Positions 7,069 to 14,883 of a stretch of 27,061 bases of DNA are shown one piece after another (position 1 is the first letter of the stretch; each line of letters opens with the position of its first letter). The notes beneath the pieces were generated by a model that had not been told where the DNA came from, made no database searches, and worked only from the letters and a program-made list of their open reading frames with translations. This DNA comes from Alphaproteobacteria bacterium (lineage in GTDB: Bacteria; Pseudomonadota; Alphaproteobacteria; Sphingomonadales; Sphingomonadaceae). The stretch covers positions 1 to 27,061 of the forward strand of contig JAQGLD010000385.1 in assembly GCA_028293055.1 (NCBI GenBank), written 5' to 3'. The position numbers and the translations under genes were made by a program.

Positions 7069-9096
7069 TCAGGCTTCGGCGGGCCGAGTCAGTCCGCGCT
7101 CGCGCAGCAGGGGTTGCTCGTCCGGCGCGCGGCCCCTGAAGGCGATGAACGAGTCCATCGGATCGCGGCTGTCGCCCGGCGCGAGGATCTCGTTGCGGAA
7201 ACGGGCGGCCAGGCTGGGGTCGAACAGGTCGCCGCTCTCGGTGAAGGCGGCGAAGCAATCCGCGTCGAGCACCTCCGACCAGAGATAGGAATAATAAGCG
7301 CCGGCATAACCGCCGTCGAACACGTGGGTGAAATGGGTCAATCCGTGGCGCGGCGCGATCGATGCCGGCATACCGATCTCGGCAAGGATCTTCGCTCCCG
7401 CCGCAGCGACATCGGCCAGCGGCGTCTCGGAACGGTGGATTGCGAGATCGACGATCGCCGAGGCGAGGAACTCCACGGTCGAGAATCCCTCGCCGAAATC
7501 GTCGGCGTGGCCGATTGCAGCGACCAGCGCCGGCGGCAGGCCCAGCCCGGTCAGAGTCTCGCGCGCGACGATCCAATGCTCCATGAACTTGCTGGGGAAT
7601 TCGACGAAGTCGCGCGACACCGCGGTTCCAGCCTGGCTCGGATAGACCACGTCGGACATCAAGGCGTGCAGCGCGTGGCCGAATTCGTGGAACAGGGTCC
7701 GGGCTTCGTCGATCGACAGGCCGGCATCCCCTTCGCCCGGCGCCTTGGCGAAATTGGCGACCAGATAGGCGATAGGAAGCACCGATCCGTCGATCTTCTC
7801 CTGGACCCTCAGGCTGCCCATCCAGGCGCCGCCATGCTTCTCGGCGCGGGCGAAATAATCGGTGTAGAGCAGGCCGCGCGAGTCCCCGTCGGACTCGCTG
7901 ACCGCCCAGACGGTCGCATCCTTATGCCAGCCCGGTAGATCGGGCCGAGCCTCGAATTCGAGGCCGTAGAGTCGCCCCGCGGTGGCGAAGGCGGCTTCGC
8001 GGACCCGTCCGAGATTAAGCTGCTTCTTCACCTCGCCGCCGTCCAGCTGGTAGCGATCCCGGCGGACCCGCTCGGCATAATAGCGCCAGTCCCATGGCGC
8101 GAAATCGCCGATGCCGTCGAGCAAAGCGAGCCGCTCGAGCTCGGCCTGCTCGTTCGCGGCCTGAAGCAAGGCGGGGCGCCAGACCCGCATCAGCAGCGCC
8201 TCGGCAGCCTCGGGAGTCCTGGCCATGCTGTCGGCCAGCTTCAGCGCCGTGTAATTGGAGTAACCGAGCAAGGCGGCACTCTCGCGGCGGAGCGCGACCA
8301 TCTTGTCGATGATCGGGCGATTGTCGTGCTCGCCGCCGTCGCAGCGCCTCGTGAACGCCCGCCACATCGTCTCTCGAAGGTCGCGTCGCTCGGAGAAGGT
8401 CAGGATGCCCTCGGCATCGCCTCGGTCGAGGGTGAACAGATAGCGGCCCGCCTGGCCATTGCGTTCGGCGCGGCGCGCCGCTGCGTCTCGCATCGGCGCC
8501 GGCAGTCCGGCGAGGCCGGCCTCGTCGACCCACATTTCCCAGGCTGCCGCGACGGCGAGAACATTCTGGCCGAAGCGCGTCGAAAGTCCGGCAAGCTCCT
8601 CGTCGATGCTGGCGAACCGGGCCTTGGCCGGGCCGTCGAGCGCGGCGCCGCCGTCGACGAAACCGCGATAGGTGGATTCGACCAGCCGGATCTGCGCAGG
8701 ATTCAGCCCCGACGTCGCTCGCGCCGCCCACACCTTCCGGACCCGCTCGAAGAGCCGGCTGTCGTGCGAGATCGCGGTGCCGTAGCGGGTGAGCATCGCC
8801 GACACCTCGCCCTCGATCGCCTGGATCTCGGGGACGGCCTGGGCTGACGAAATTGTCCAGAATATCCGCTTCACCCGCGACAGCGCGTCGCCGGCGCGTT
8901 CCATTGCGGCAATCACGCTCTCGAACGTCGCCGGCTCCTCGGACCCCGAGATCGCCGCCATGTCGCGCTCCGCCAGCGCCAGCGCTTCGCGAAACGCCGG
9001 CAGGAAATGCTCCGGCCGGATCCGGTCGAACCGGGGCGCCCCGAAGGGGAGCGGGCTTGCCGTCAGGAGAGGGTTGCTTCCAGGATCGTCAGCCAA
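7069..9096 (-). CDS. dcp: M3-family metallopeptidase (peptidyl-dipeptidase Dcp / oligopeptidase A type)
   Basis: This 675-residue zinc peptidase has the M3 signature FHEFGHALH (His470, Glu471, His474) and the downstream ligand Glu499 in DFVEFPSKF. The preceding KHGGAWMGS and the C-terminal YAGAYYSYLWSEVL are also typical of the family. The N-terminus (NPLL..PFGAPRFDRIRPEHF) looks closer to Dcp than to oligopeptidase A. M3 enzymes degrade short peptides in the cytoplasm; Dcp removes C-terminal dipeptides. The only start that keeps the conserved N-terminus is TTG 9096, inside the last codons of the second transglutaminase gene (8-nt overlap), so translation is probably coupled. No signal peptide is seen. 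It is the last gene of the transglutaminase-peptidase chain. Choice between Dcp and a related M3 subfamily is uncertain. Confidence 0.93.
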   Translation of the reverse strand: MADDPGSNPLLTASPLPFGAPRFDRIRPEHFLPAFREALALAERDMAAISGSEEPATFESVIAAMERAGDALSRVKRIFWTISSAQAVPEIQAIEGEVSAMLTRYGTAISHDSRLFERVRKVWAARATSGLNPAQIRLVESTYRGFVDGGAALDGPAKARFASIDEELAGLSTRFGQNVLAVAAAWEMWVDEAGLAGLPAPMRDAAARRAERNGQAGRYLFTLDRGDAEGILTFSERRDLRETMWRAFTRRCDGGEHDNRPIIDKMVALRRESAALLGYSNYTALKLADSMARTPEAAEALLMRVWRPALLQAANEQAELERLALLDGIGDFAPWDWRYYAERVRRDRYQLDGGEVKKQLNLGRVREAAFATAGRLYGLEFEARPDLPGWHKDATVWAVSESDGDSRGLLYTDYFARAEKHGGAWMGSLRVQEKIDGSVLPIAYLVANFAKAPGEGDAGLSIDEARTLFHEFGHALHALMSDVVYPSQAGTAVSRDFVEFPSKFMEHWIVARETLTGLGLPPALVAAIGHADDFGEGFSTVEFLASAIVDLAIHRSETPLADVAAAGAKILAEIGMPASIAPRHGLTHFTHVFDGGYAGAYYSYLWSEVLDADCFAAFTESGDLFDPSLAARFRNEILAPGDSRDPMDSFIAFRGRAPDEQPLLRERGLTRPAEA

Positions 9097-9904
9097 CAGC
9101 CTCGACCTGATCGGTATGAACGATGAATCCGGACAGTCTGGCCGGACCGAATGTGGTGGTCAGCGCGGTATCGGTGGCGTCGCGCCCACGCGCCATCAGC
9201 ATCCGGCCGATACGCGGGCGATTGTGGCGCGCGTCGAACACATGCCAGCGATCGCCGAGATAGACGTCGAACCAGGCCGAGAAATCCATCGGCGAGTCAC
9301 TCGGCGGAACCCCGATGTCGCCGAGATAGCCGGTGCAGTAGCGGGCCGGAATGTTCATGCAGCGGCACAAGGTGATCGCGAGATGCGCGAAATCGCGGCA
9401 CACCCCCTGCTGCTCCTGGTGCGCATCCCAGGCAGTCTTGGTCGAGCGCGCGAAATGATAGCCGAACTGGACGTGGTTGTGGGTATATTCGACGATCGCC
9501 TGCACCCGGCCCCAGCCGGGGGCGATGCCGCCGAACAGCGACCAGGCGGTCTCCGACAGCCGGTCGGTCTCGCAATAGCGGCTGCCCAGCAGGTACATCA
9601 GGACTTCGTCGGGAAGCTCCTCGACCGGATGCTGGACGGCATCGAGCACAACCGGATCCGGCTCGCCATCATCCTTCAACGTAAAATCGCAGCTCAACGT
9701 CAGGCCGCCGGGGGGGACTGTGACCCGGGTGCAGACATTTCCGAAGGCGTCGAGATAATCGTACATCGGTACATCCGGGGAGGCCTGGATACGATGCGGG
9801 GTGAGCAGATCCTGATGGCGTGACGGGTGGATGCTCAGCATCGCCATCATTGGCGTCGCGAACTCGGATTCATAACGAATTTCATAGCCGGCTCGGATCA
9901 GCAT
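9089..9904 (-). CDS. Transglutaminase-like protein, second copy, catalytic His position occupied by Ser
   Basis: This 271-residue protein has an N-terminal beta-rich domain (about residues 1-110) and a transglutaminase-like core. GVCRDFAHLAITLCRCMNIP carries the nucleophile Cys169, and WHVFDARHN carries the acidic residue Asp224. The position that holds the catalytic His in the upstream paralogue (THAW) reads FSAW here, with Ser209. The enzyme may use another residue, may be inactive, or may belong to a subfamily in which Ser is normal; I think the last is likely. Such proteins act on amide bonds as peptidases or amidases rather than as true crosslinkers. ATG 9904 overlaps the end of the first copy by 7 nt, and the stop overlaps the M3 start by 8 nt. 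The open frame upstream of 9904 is a shadow of the first copy. Confidence 0.88.
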   Translation of the reverse strand: MLIRAGYEIRYESEFATPMMAMLSIHPSRHQDLLTPHRIQASPDVPMYDYLDAFGNVCTRVTVPPGGLTLSCDFTLKDDGEPDPVVLDAVQHPVEELPDEVLMYLLGSRYCETDRLSETAWSLFGGIAPGWGRVQAIVEYTHNHVQFGYHFARSTKTAWDAHQEQQGVCRDFAHLAITLCRCMNIPARYCTGYLGDIGVPPSDSPMDFSAWFDVYLGDRWHVFDARHNRPRIGRMLMARGRDATDTALTTTFGPARLSGFIVHTDQVEAVG

Positions 9905-10824
9905 GCGGACTGCTTTCGGGGAGGGTGGTCGAAGATGGCGTGGGTCGAAGAGCCTTCGTCGACGGAAATATCGACGGACACGGACATGTCGACGAAACAA
10001 CCGGGGAAGCCGATCCAGGTTCCGGAGACCGGGACCGCCTGATAGATATCCCTCGCCACCGCGACGCGGATCAGCCCGTGGTTGCCGACGATGCCGTTGG
10101 TCGGATCGAACTCGACCCAGCCCGAGCCGGGCAAATAGACCCGAACCCAGGCATGGGTGTTGCCGCCGCCGACTCGTTTGTCGCGCATCGACGGACTGTA
10201 GACATAGCCCGACACGAAGCGTGCAGCGAAGCCGAGCGCGCGCACTGCCTCGATCATCAGCATCGCATAGTCGCGGCACGTACCCTTGCGAGTCGCCAGG
10301 GTCTCGAGCGGGGTCTGGGTGCCCTTTTCCGGCCGTGCGACATAAGCGAATTCGCGCTTGATCGTCGCGGTCATGTCCGCGAGCATCGCCACCGTATCGG
10401 TCTTTCCGGCAGGGTCGACGAATCGCCGCGCCCAGGTGTCGATCACGCGCAAGGGATCGACATGCTGGCGTTCGATCGAGCGCAGCAGGTCGGGCATTTC
10501 CTCCGAGGAGTAAGTGAAGGGATAGAAGCGGGCATATTCCTCGACATCGATCCCCTGGACTTCGGCCGGGCTGTGCTGGACCTTGACCCGGCTGTCGATG
10601 AGCAGCGATTTCGCCGCCCGATCGAAGGTGGCGATCGCCACCGAATTGCCGAACACGTCCTGGAGCCAGCGAACCTCGAGCGGTTCGGGATCGATATGGA
10701 GAGTCGCGTGAATCAAATGCTGGTCGTAACTCTCGCGCGGACGGACCATGATCCGGTGCTCGCCGAAGTGCACCGGCTGATTGTAGCTGTAGGAGGTTAT
10801 GTGAGAGAGGTTGAGGAGTGGCAT
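9898..10824 (-). CDS. Transglutaminase-like protein, first copy, intact triad
   Basis: This 308-residue protein has an N-terminal beta domain (bacterial transglutaminase N type, about residues 1-90, starting MPLLNLSHITSYSYNQPV). The core holds a full triad: Cys183 in KGTCRDYAML, His224 in NTHAWVRVYL and Asp240 in WVEFDPTNG. Members are predicted cytoplasmic thiol hydrolases or transferases on peptide or isopeptide bonds. They are often encoded with alpha-E and circularly permuted ATP-grasp proteins, which are not in this window. ATG 10824 is chosen because of GGGGAT upstream and the conserved N-terminus; an in-frame upstream start at 10887 would overlap the divergent gene. It heads an overlapping chain with the second copy and the M3 peptidase. 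Only 14 nt separate its start from the ATG of the divergent amidohydrolase gene. Confidence 0.92.
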   Translation of the reverse strand: MPLLNLSHITSYSYNQPVHFGEHRIMVRPRESYDQHLIHATLHIDPEPLEVRWLQDVFGNSVAIATFDRAAKSLLIDSRVKVQHSPAEVQGIDVEEYARFYPFTYSSEEMPDLLRSIERQHVDPLRVIDTWARRFVDPAGKTDTVAMLADMTATIKREFAYVARPEKGTQTPLETLATRKGTCRDYAMLMIEAVRALGFAARFVSGYVYSPSMRDKRVGGGNTHAWVRVYLPGSGWVEFDPTNGIVGNHGLIRVAVARDIYQAVPVSGTWIGFPGCFVDMSVSVDISVDEGSSTHAIFDHPPRKQSAC

Positions 10825-10838
10825 TGGATCCCCGCGGC

Positions 10839-11618
10839 ATGGACGAAGTGACCAGCCAATCGCTGCTTGCGGACCATGATCCACCACCTGTGCAGATAAT
10901 CAACCCCGGCGGCGCATCATCGTTCCTGCTGATTGGCGATCATGCCGGCAATCGGATCCCCTCGCGCCTAGGGTCGCTAGGCCTCCCGGATGACGAGCTA
11001 GCCCGCCACATCGGCTGGGACATCGGCATTGCCGGCCTGGGCGAGCATCTCGCCGGCTCGCTCGACGCCACCTTCATCCGCCAGACCTATTCGCGTCTCG
11101 CGATCGACTGCAATCGGGATCCGGCTGCTGCCGATTCGATCCCCGAGATCAGCGACGGCACCACGGTTCCGGCCAATGTCGGGCTGAGCCCGGGGCAGCG
11201 CATTGCCCGGATCGCCGCGATCCACCGTCCCTATCAATCGGCGATCGCGGCAGAGCTGAAGCGCCGCGACCAAGGGGGCCTCGGGACGATATTGGTCTCG
11301 CTGCACAGCTTCACTCCGAGCTTCGGAGGCGTGGACCGGCCCTGGCAGATCGGAGTGCTGCACGACAAAGGTGACCCGGCGTTCGCGCTCCGCTTCCTTA
11401 ATGCGCTCCAGCACGCCGGCGACATCGTGGTGGGAGACAATGCGCCCTATCGGATGGATTCGATCGACTATACCGTTCCGCGACACGCTTATCCGGCGAG
11501 GCGGCCCTATGTGGAGATCGAGATCCGGCAGGATCTGATCGGCGATCCGGAGGGCCAGACGCGCTGGTCGGCGATCGTCGAGGCCGCGCTGACCGCCGCC
11601 TGCACCCATTCCCAATAG
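10839..11618 (+). CDS. N-formylglutamate amidohydrolase family protein
   Basis: This 259-residue protein belongs to the N-formylglutamate amidohydrolase (HutG-type FGase) family, metal-dependent amide hydrolases. Typical signs are LLIGDHAGNRIP near the N-terminus, YSRLAIDCNRDP, the ILVSLHSFTP segment with a likely metal-ligand His, and YVEIEIRQDLI near the C-terminus. In the histidine pathway FGase makes glutamate and formate, but no hut genes are near, so the true substrate may be another acylated amino acid or peptide. ATG 10839 is taken as the start because homologues begin close to it. GTG 10818 and TTG 10824 are in frame, have better purine-rich upstream sequence (GAGAGAGG, GAGGAG), and would make the gene overlap the divergent transglutaminase gene. 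The neighbouring peptide-acting enzymes suggest a shared peptide-processing task, which is inference. Confidence 0.88.
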   Translation: MDEVTSQSLLADHDPPPVQIINPGGASSFLLIGDHAGNRIPSRLGSLGLPDDELARHIGWDIGIAGLGEHLAGSLDATFIRQTYSRLAIDCNRDPAAADSIPEISDGTTVPANVGLSPGQRIARIAAIHRPYQSAIAAELKRRDQGGLGTILVSLHSFTPSFGGVDRPWQIGVLHDKGDPAFALRFLNALQHAGDIVVGDNAPYRMDSIDYTVPRHAYPARRPYVEIEIRQDLIGDPEGQTRWSAIVEAALTAACTHSQ

Positions 11619-11728
11619 CCTGCGGCTCCGGGCGCGGGCTGGAACGGTTGGAGCCCATCCCCGTTCTCAAGCCACCCGGACGAACGCGGCACTCCGCCGA
11701 CTCCGCCGGGAAAATACCGCCGAGGGTC

Positions 11729-12517
11729 ATGAGCACCACTTTGGACAGCGTCGATTCCTCGCTCTTCGAGCCGCCGCCCGAAGCCGTCGAATTCTATGCC
11801 GAAAGCCTCAAGCTGCTCTCGGAATCGGGGATCCCCTATTTGCTGTCCGGCACCTATGCGCTCGGCTGCTACACCGGGATCATGCGGCCGACCAAGGACC
11901 TCGACGTCTTCTGCAAGGTCAGCGACGGCCCCCGGGTCCTCGCCTTCTTCAAGGCGGCCGGCTACCGGATCGAAGTCGAGGACGACCGCTGGATCGGCAA
12001 GGTCTGGAAAGGCGAAAACTTCTTCGACGTGATCTGGAACATGTCGTCGCCTTCCATCCCGATCAACGACGACTGGTTCCAGCGCGAATATGAGGTCGAG
12101 GTCTACGGGTCGACGGTCCGGATCACCCCGCCGACTGAGTTCATCCTCTCCAAGCTCTTTCTCCAGGATCGCTACCGCTACGACGGCGCCGATGTCGTCC
12201 ACGTCATCCTCAAGAAGCATGAGGAGATCGACTGGGAGCGGCTGCTGGTCGCGATGGAGCTCTATTGGGAAGTGCTGCTGATCATGGTGCTCAACTTCCG
12301 CTTCATCTACCCGACCGAGCGCCACTGCATCCCGCAATGGCTGTTCGACGAGCTTCTCGACCGGCTCAAGGTCCAGGACCAGCTGCCGCCGGCGAGCGTC
12401 AAGATCTGCCGCGGGCGGCTCTACAGTCCGCGCGATTATGTCCCCGACATCAGCGAATGGGGCTTTGCCGACGTGGTCGGCCGCGGCCTCGAGGAACGGC
12501 ATGAGCGAAAACACTGA
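11729..12517 (+). CDS. Pol-beta-superfamily nucleotidyltransferase-like protein
   Basis: This 262-residue protein has the layout of a minimal nucleotidyltransferase. A helix is followed by SGTYALG (Ser40, Gly41), then RPTKDLDVF with Asp57 and Asp59 as the metal-binding pair, and a third acid Asp100 in ENFFDVIW. All three catalytic acids are therefore present. The C-terminal half is helical with many aromatic and charged residues and no recognised domain. Such enzymes move a nucleotide onto a protein, RNA or small molecule; the target here is unknown. ATG 11729 is preferred (GAGGG just before it, spacing short); the frame continues upstream to 11648 with unconvincing sequence. The 3' end overlaps the phosphoesterase gene by 17 nt, so the two are almost certainly made together. 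It is not a HEPN-MNT pair because no HEPN gene is adjacent. Confidence 0.8.
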   Translation: MSTTLDSVDSSLFEPPPEAVEFYAESLKLLSESGIPYLLSGTYALGCYTGIMRPTKDLDVFCKVSDGPRVLAFFKAAGYRIEVEDDRWIGKVWKGENFFDVIWNMSSPSIPINDDWFQREYEVEVYGSTVRITPPTEFILSKLFLQDRYRYDGADVVHVILKKHEEIDWERLLVAMELYWEVLLIMVLNFRFIYPTERHCIPQWLFDELLDRLKVQDQLPPASVKICRGRLYSPRDYVPDISEWGFADVVGRGLEERHERKH

Positions 12518-13229
12518 GACCATCACGCTTGCGGCGATCGGGGACCTCCACGTCACGGAGACCTGTCAGAATCGCTATCGCGGCATGTTCGCCGAGATTT
12601 CCGAGGCCGCGGACGTCCTTGCCCTGTGCGGCGATCTCACCAATTTCGGCAAGGTCAGCGAGGCCGAGATCCTTGCCGAGGATCTCAGGCATTGCTCGAT
12701 TCCGATGGTCGGGGTGCTCGGCAATCACGATTTCGAGTTCGGCGTTCCCGACGAGGTGCTTCGCATCTTCCAGCAGGCCGGAGTGACCATGCTGGGCGAG
12801 CAGGCGACAATGATCGAAGGCGTCGGATTCGCCGGGGCGAAGGGCTTTATCGGCGGCTTCGGCCGCGGCGAGCTCGGCCCGTTCGGCGAGCAGGCGATCA
12901 AGATCTTCGTCGACGAGGCCCGCGAGGAAGCTCGCAAGCTCGAGAACGGGCTGCGCTCGCTTCGCACCGACCGGGCGGTGGCGGTGCTCCATTATGCCCC
13001 GATCGCCGAGACGGTCGAAGGCGAGCCGCTCGAAATCTACCCCTTCCTGGGATCGTCCCGCCTCGCCAATGCGATCGACCGCTTCGACAATGTCAAGGCG
13101 GTGGTCCACGGCCACGCCCATCGCGGCGCCTATTCCGGCCATACGCCGGGCGGAGTGCCGGTCTACAATTGCGCCCAGTTCGTCGTCGAGCCGGCGTTCG
13201 GCCGGCCTTATGCGTTGCTGGAGGTGTAG
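12501..13229 (+). CDS. Calcineurin-like metallophosphoesterase paired with the nucleotidyltransferase
   Basis: This 242-residue protein has the complete set of two-metal phosphoesterase motifs: GDLH (Asp15, His17), CGDLTNFG (Asp45), GNHDFE (Asn75, His76), LHYAP (His164) and HGHAHRG (His203, His205, His207). The family cleaves phosphomono- or diesters on nucleotides, nucleic acids or proteins. No signal peptide is present, so it is cytoplasmic. ATG 12501 has GAGGA 5 nt upstream, within the end of the nucleotidyltransferase gene, giving a 17-nt overlap. A nucleotidyltransferase and a phosphoesterase in one coupled unit could add and remove the same nucleotide mark, or act in turn on RNA ends; both ideas are inference. 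A GC-rich hairpin follows the stop at 13238-13260. Confidence 0.9.
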   Translation: MSENTETITLAAIGDLHVTETCQNRYRGMFAEISEAADVLALCGDLTNFGKVSEAEILAEDLRHCSIPMVGVLGNHDFEFGVPDEVLRIFQQAGVTMLGEQATMIEGVGFAGAKGFIGGFGRGELGPFGEQAIKIFVDEAREEARKLENGLRSLRTDRAVAVLHYAPIAETVEGEPLEIYPFLGSSRLANAIDRFDNVKAVVHGHAHRGAYSGHTPGGVPVYNCAQFVVEPAFGRPYALLEV

Positions 13230-13237
13230 TCTGTCCT

Positions 13238-13260
13238 CCCTCCCCTTGATGGGGGGAGGG
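13238..13260. terminator. GC-rich hairpin between convergent genes
   Basis: CCCTCCCC (13238-13245) pairs perfectly with GGGGAGGG (13253-13260) around a 7-nt loop. It lies in the 50-nt gap between the phosphoesterase and mitofilin-like genes, so it could stop transcription from both sides. There is no T-run, so it is not a textbook intrinsic terminator. The CCTCCC...GGGAGG form recalls short hairpins common between genes in sphingomonads. Confidence 0.55.
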
Positions 13261-13279
13261 GGCTGGCTAGAGTTCTTCG

Positions 13280-14185
13280 CTAACCCGCCTTGGCGCGCGC
13301 CGGCGCAGGCGCCTGCGTCGGCGGGGTCGGGTGGAGCGACTGCGGGGCGCGGGGCTCGAGCAGGGCGGCAGTCTCGATCGTGTCGAGGGCCTGGCGGGCG
13401 ATGATGTAGCGCCGCGCCTTGGCGATCCAGTCGGCGGCGTTGTTGCGGGCGGGCAGCCGGAGCACCTCGGCGAGCGCGACGGTGACCTGACCGGTCTCGA
13501 GGCTTCGCCGTGCCCGGCGCAGCCGCTCCGAAGGCAGAGGCGAAGGCGTCCCGGTCTTGCGGACGATGATCATCCCGGCCAGCTCGGTCTTGAATGCGTC
13601 CCACCAACTCTGGTCGGGGCTGCCGCCGGTAAGCCGCGGCGCGACATCGACCAGATCTTCCTGCAACTGCTGAAGGGTGACCGGATTTTGCGCCGAAGCG
13701 ATGATCGTGCCCACCGCCTGCGGCTGGGTCGGCGCGAAACGCTGGCGAAGGAGGCCTTCGATATATCCGAGCGAGACTCCGCGATCGAGCGCGCGCCGTG
13801 CCGCGAAGGCGACCAGGAGGGCCTCGGCGCGATCGGCATTGCCGGCGGCGGAGCGCGACTGGAGGTCGAGCTGGGCCACCCTCTGTTCGACCAGATTGAC
13901 CCTTCGGACGAGCTCGGGATCGATCACCAGTCGCTGGCTGTCGGGCGAGACCAATGTCTCCGGTGCCGGGCTCGGCGCCGGCGTGCGATCGACCGTCACC
14001 GTCGTCGGCTGCGGTGCTACAGCCGGAGCAGCGGGAGCTATTCCGAGGAATTGCGCCGCGGCGCCCCAGCGCACCAGCAGCCACCCCATCGCCGCGAGGC
14101 CGCCGACGAAGGCAAGCACGGGCACGAGCAGGAGCGCGAGCAGAGATCGTCTGGGCCGCACCGTCTGCGCCGGCTCATATTCCAT
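13280..14185 (-). CDS. Mitofilin/HemX-like inner-membrane protein downstream of hemCD
   Basis: This 301-residue protein has a short basic N-terminus, one transmembrane helix (about residues 14-41), a Pro/Ala/Thr-rich linker (50-75), a likely coiled coil (about 85-115) and a helical C-terminal domain facing the periplasm. This is the layout of the HemX/mitofilin-like proteins that follow hemC and hemD in many proteobacteria. Their exact role is not settled: E. coli HemX was once called a methyltransferase, and alphaproteobacterial mitofilin homologues shape membranes. ATG 14185 lies 2 nt after the hemD stop. It is the last gene of the heme operon. The C-terminal tail is low-complexity Pro/Ala. 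The assignment rests on architecture and position, since this family diverges quickly in sequence. Confidence 0.75.
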   Translation of the reverse strand: MEYEPAQTVRPRRSLLALLLVPVLAFVGGLAAMGWLLVRWGAAAQFLGIAPAAPAVAPQPTTVTVDRTPAPSPAPETLVSPDSQRLVIDPELVRRVNLVEQRVAQLDLQSRSAAGNADRAEALLVAFAARRALDRGVSLGYIEGLLRQRFAPTQPQAVGTIIASAQNPVTLQQLQEDLVDVAPRLTGGSPDQSWWDAFKTELAGMIIVRKTGTPSPLPSERLRRARRSLETGQVTVALAEVLRLPARNNAADWIAKARRYIIARQALDTIETAALLEPRAPQSLHPTPPTQAPAPARAKAG

Positions 14186-14187
14186 GC

Positions 14188-14883
14188 TCAGTCACCATTT
14201 CCCGTCTCGCCAGTCGATCCAGTCTGGCACAGCTGGACGGCAAGCTCCAGCAAAGCCTCGTCGCGCGGCGCCCCGGAGACCGCGCTTGCGGCCCAGCCTT
14301 CCCCCGCTGCCGCGGCGACCGCAGGGCTGATCGAGGCGATGCGAAGCGCCCCGCGCTCCCCCGCGAGGGCGCCGAAGAGCGTCGCCGCGGCCGCGGAATG
14401 GAGCAGGACGAGCGCCCCCTGGGCGAGGGCCGCGCGGGCCGGCTCGGGCAGGTCGCGCACCGGTTCCGCAGTGTAGACCAGCCTGCGCTCGAAGCTCAGT
14501 CCCGGCGCGGAGACCTCGACATGGTCACGGCCGCAGAGGTGGAGAACATGATGCGCGCCGGCCGCTGCGAGCAAGCCGGCAGCGGCCGCGCCATCGGACG
14601 GGCCGATCCGGATGTCGCCATAGCCCGCCAGCCGCGCCGCCGCCCCACTCGCGTCGCCGACCGTATAGCAGGGAAGGTGGATGAACCGGGTGCCGCCGTG
14701 GCGGGCGGCATTGGCGCTGGTCAGCAGCACGGCGTCGAAATCGTCCGGGTCGGGCGGATCCCAGTCGACCGGCCGGATCGTGAACAGCGGCGCCGCCACA
14801 GGATCGAGCCCCGCCGCTCGCGCGCGTCCGGCGGTGACACTGGCGCCCGGCTCGGGGCGAAGGATGAGGATCCGCGCGCTCAC
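14188..14883 (-). CDS. hemD: Uroporphyrinogen-III synthase
   Basis: This 231-residue protein should close hydroxymethylbilane into uroporphyrinogen III with inversion of ring D, the step after HemC in heme and cobalamin synthesis. HemD is poorly conserved, but ARILILRPEPGASVTAGRA at the start, AVLLTSANAARHGG in the middle and VLLHSAAAATLF later are typical strand-loop motifs of its two domains, and the length is usual. GTG 14883 overlaps the hemC stop in the 4-nt sequence GTGA, so it is translationally coupled. The open frame extending upstream to 15699 is the shadow of hemC. The assignment is strong because position and sequence agree. Confidence 0.92.
   Translation of the reverse strand: MSARILILRPEPGASVTAGRARAAGLDPVAAPLFTIRPVDWDPPDPDDFDAVLLTSANAARHGGTRFIHLPCYTVGDASGAAARLAGYGDIRIGPSDGAAAAGLLAAAGAHHVLHLCGRDHVEVSAPGLSFERRLVYTAEPVRDLPEPARAALAQGALVLLHSAAAATLFGALAGERGALRIASISPAVAAAAGEGWAASAVSGAPRDEALLELAVQLCQTGSTGETGNGD

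Noticed and set aside
9905..10903. Upstream extension of the second transglutaminase frame to 604 codons
   Set aside because: It runs through the first transglutaminase gene in another frame and is Arg-rich nonsense; ATG 9904 starts the conserved protein.
11624..11655. GGCTCC/GGAGCC inverted repeat after the amidohydrolase gene as a terminator
   Set aside because: Only 6 bp with a 20-nt loop and no T-run; too weak to list.
11729..12517. HEPN-MNT or AbiEii-type toxin-antitoxin reading of the nucleotidyltransferase
   Set aside because: There is no adjacent HEPN or AbiEi gene; the coupled partner is a phosphoesterase, so a toxin-antitoxin label is not supported.
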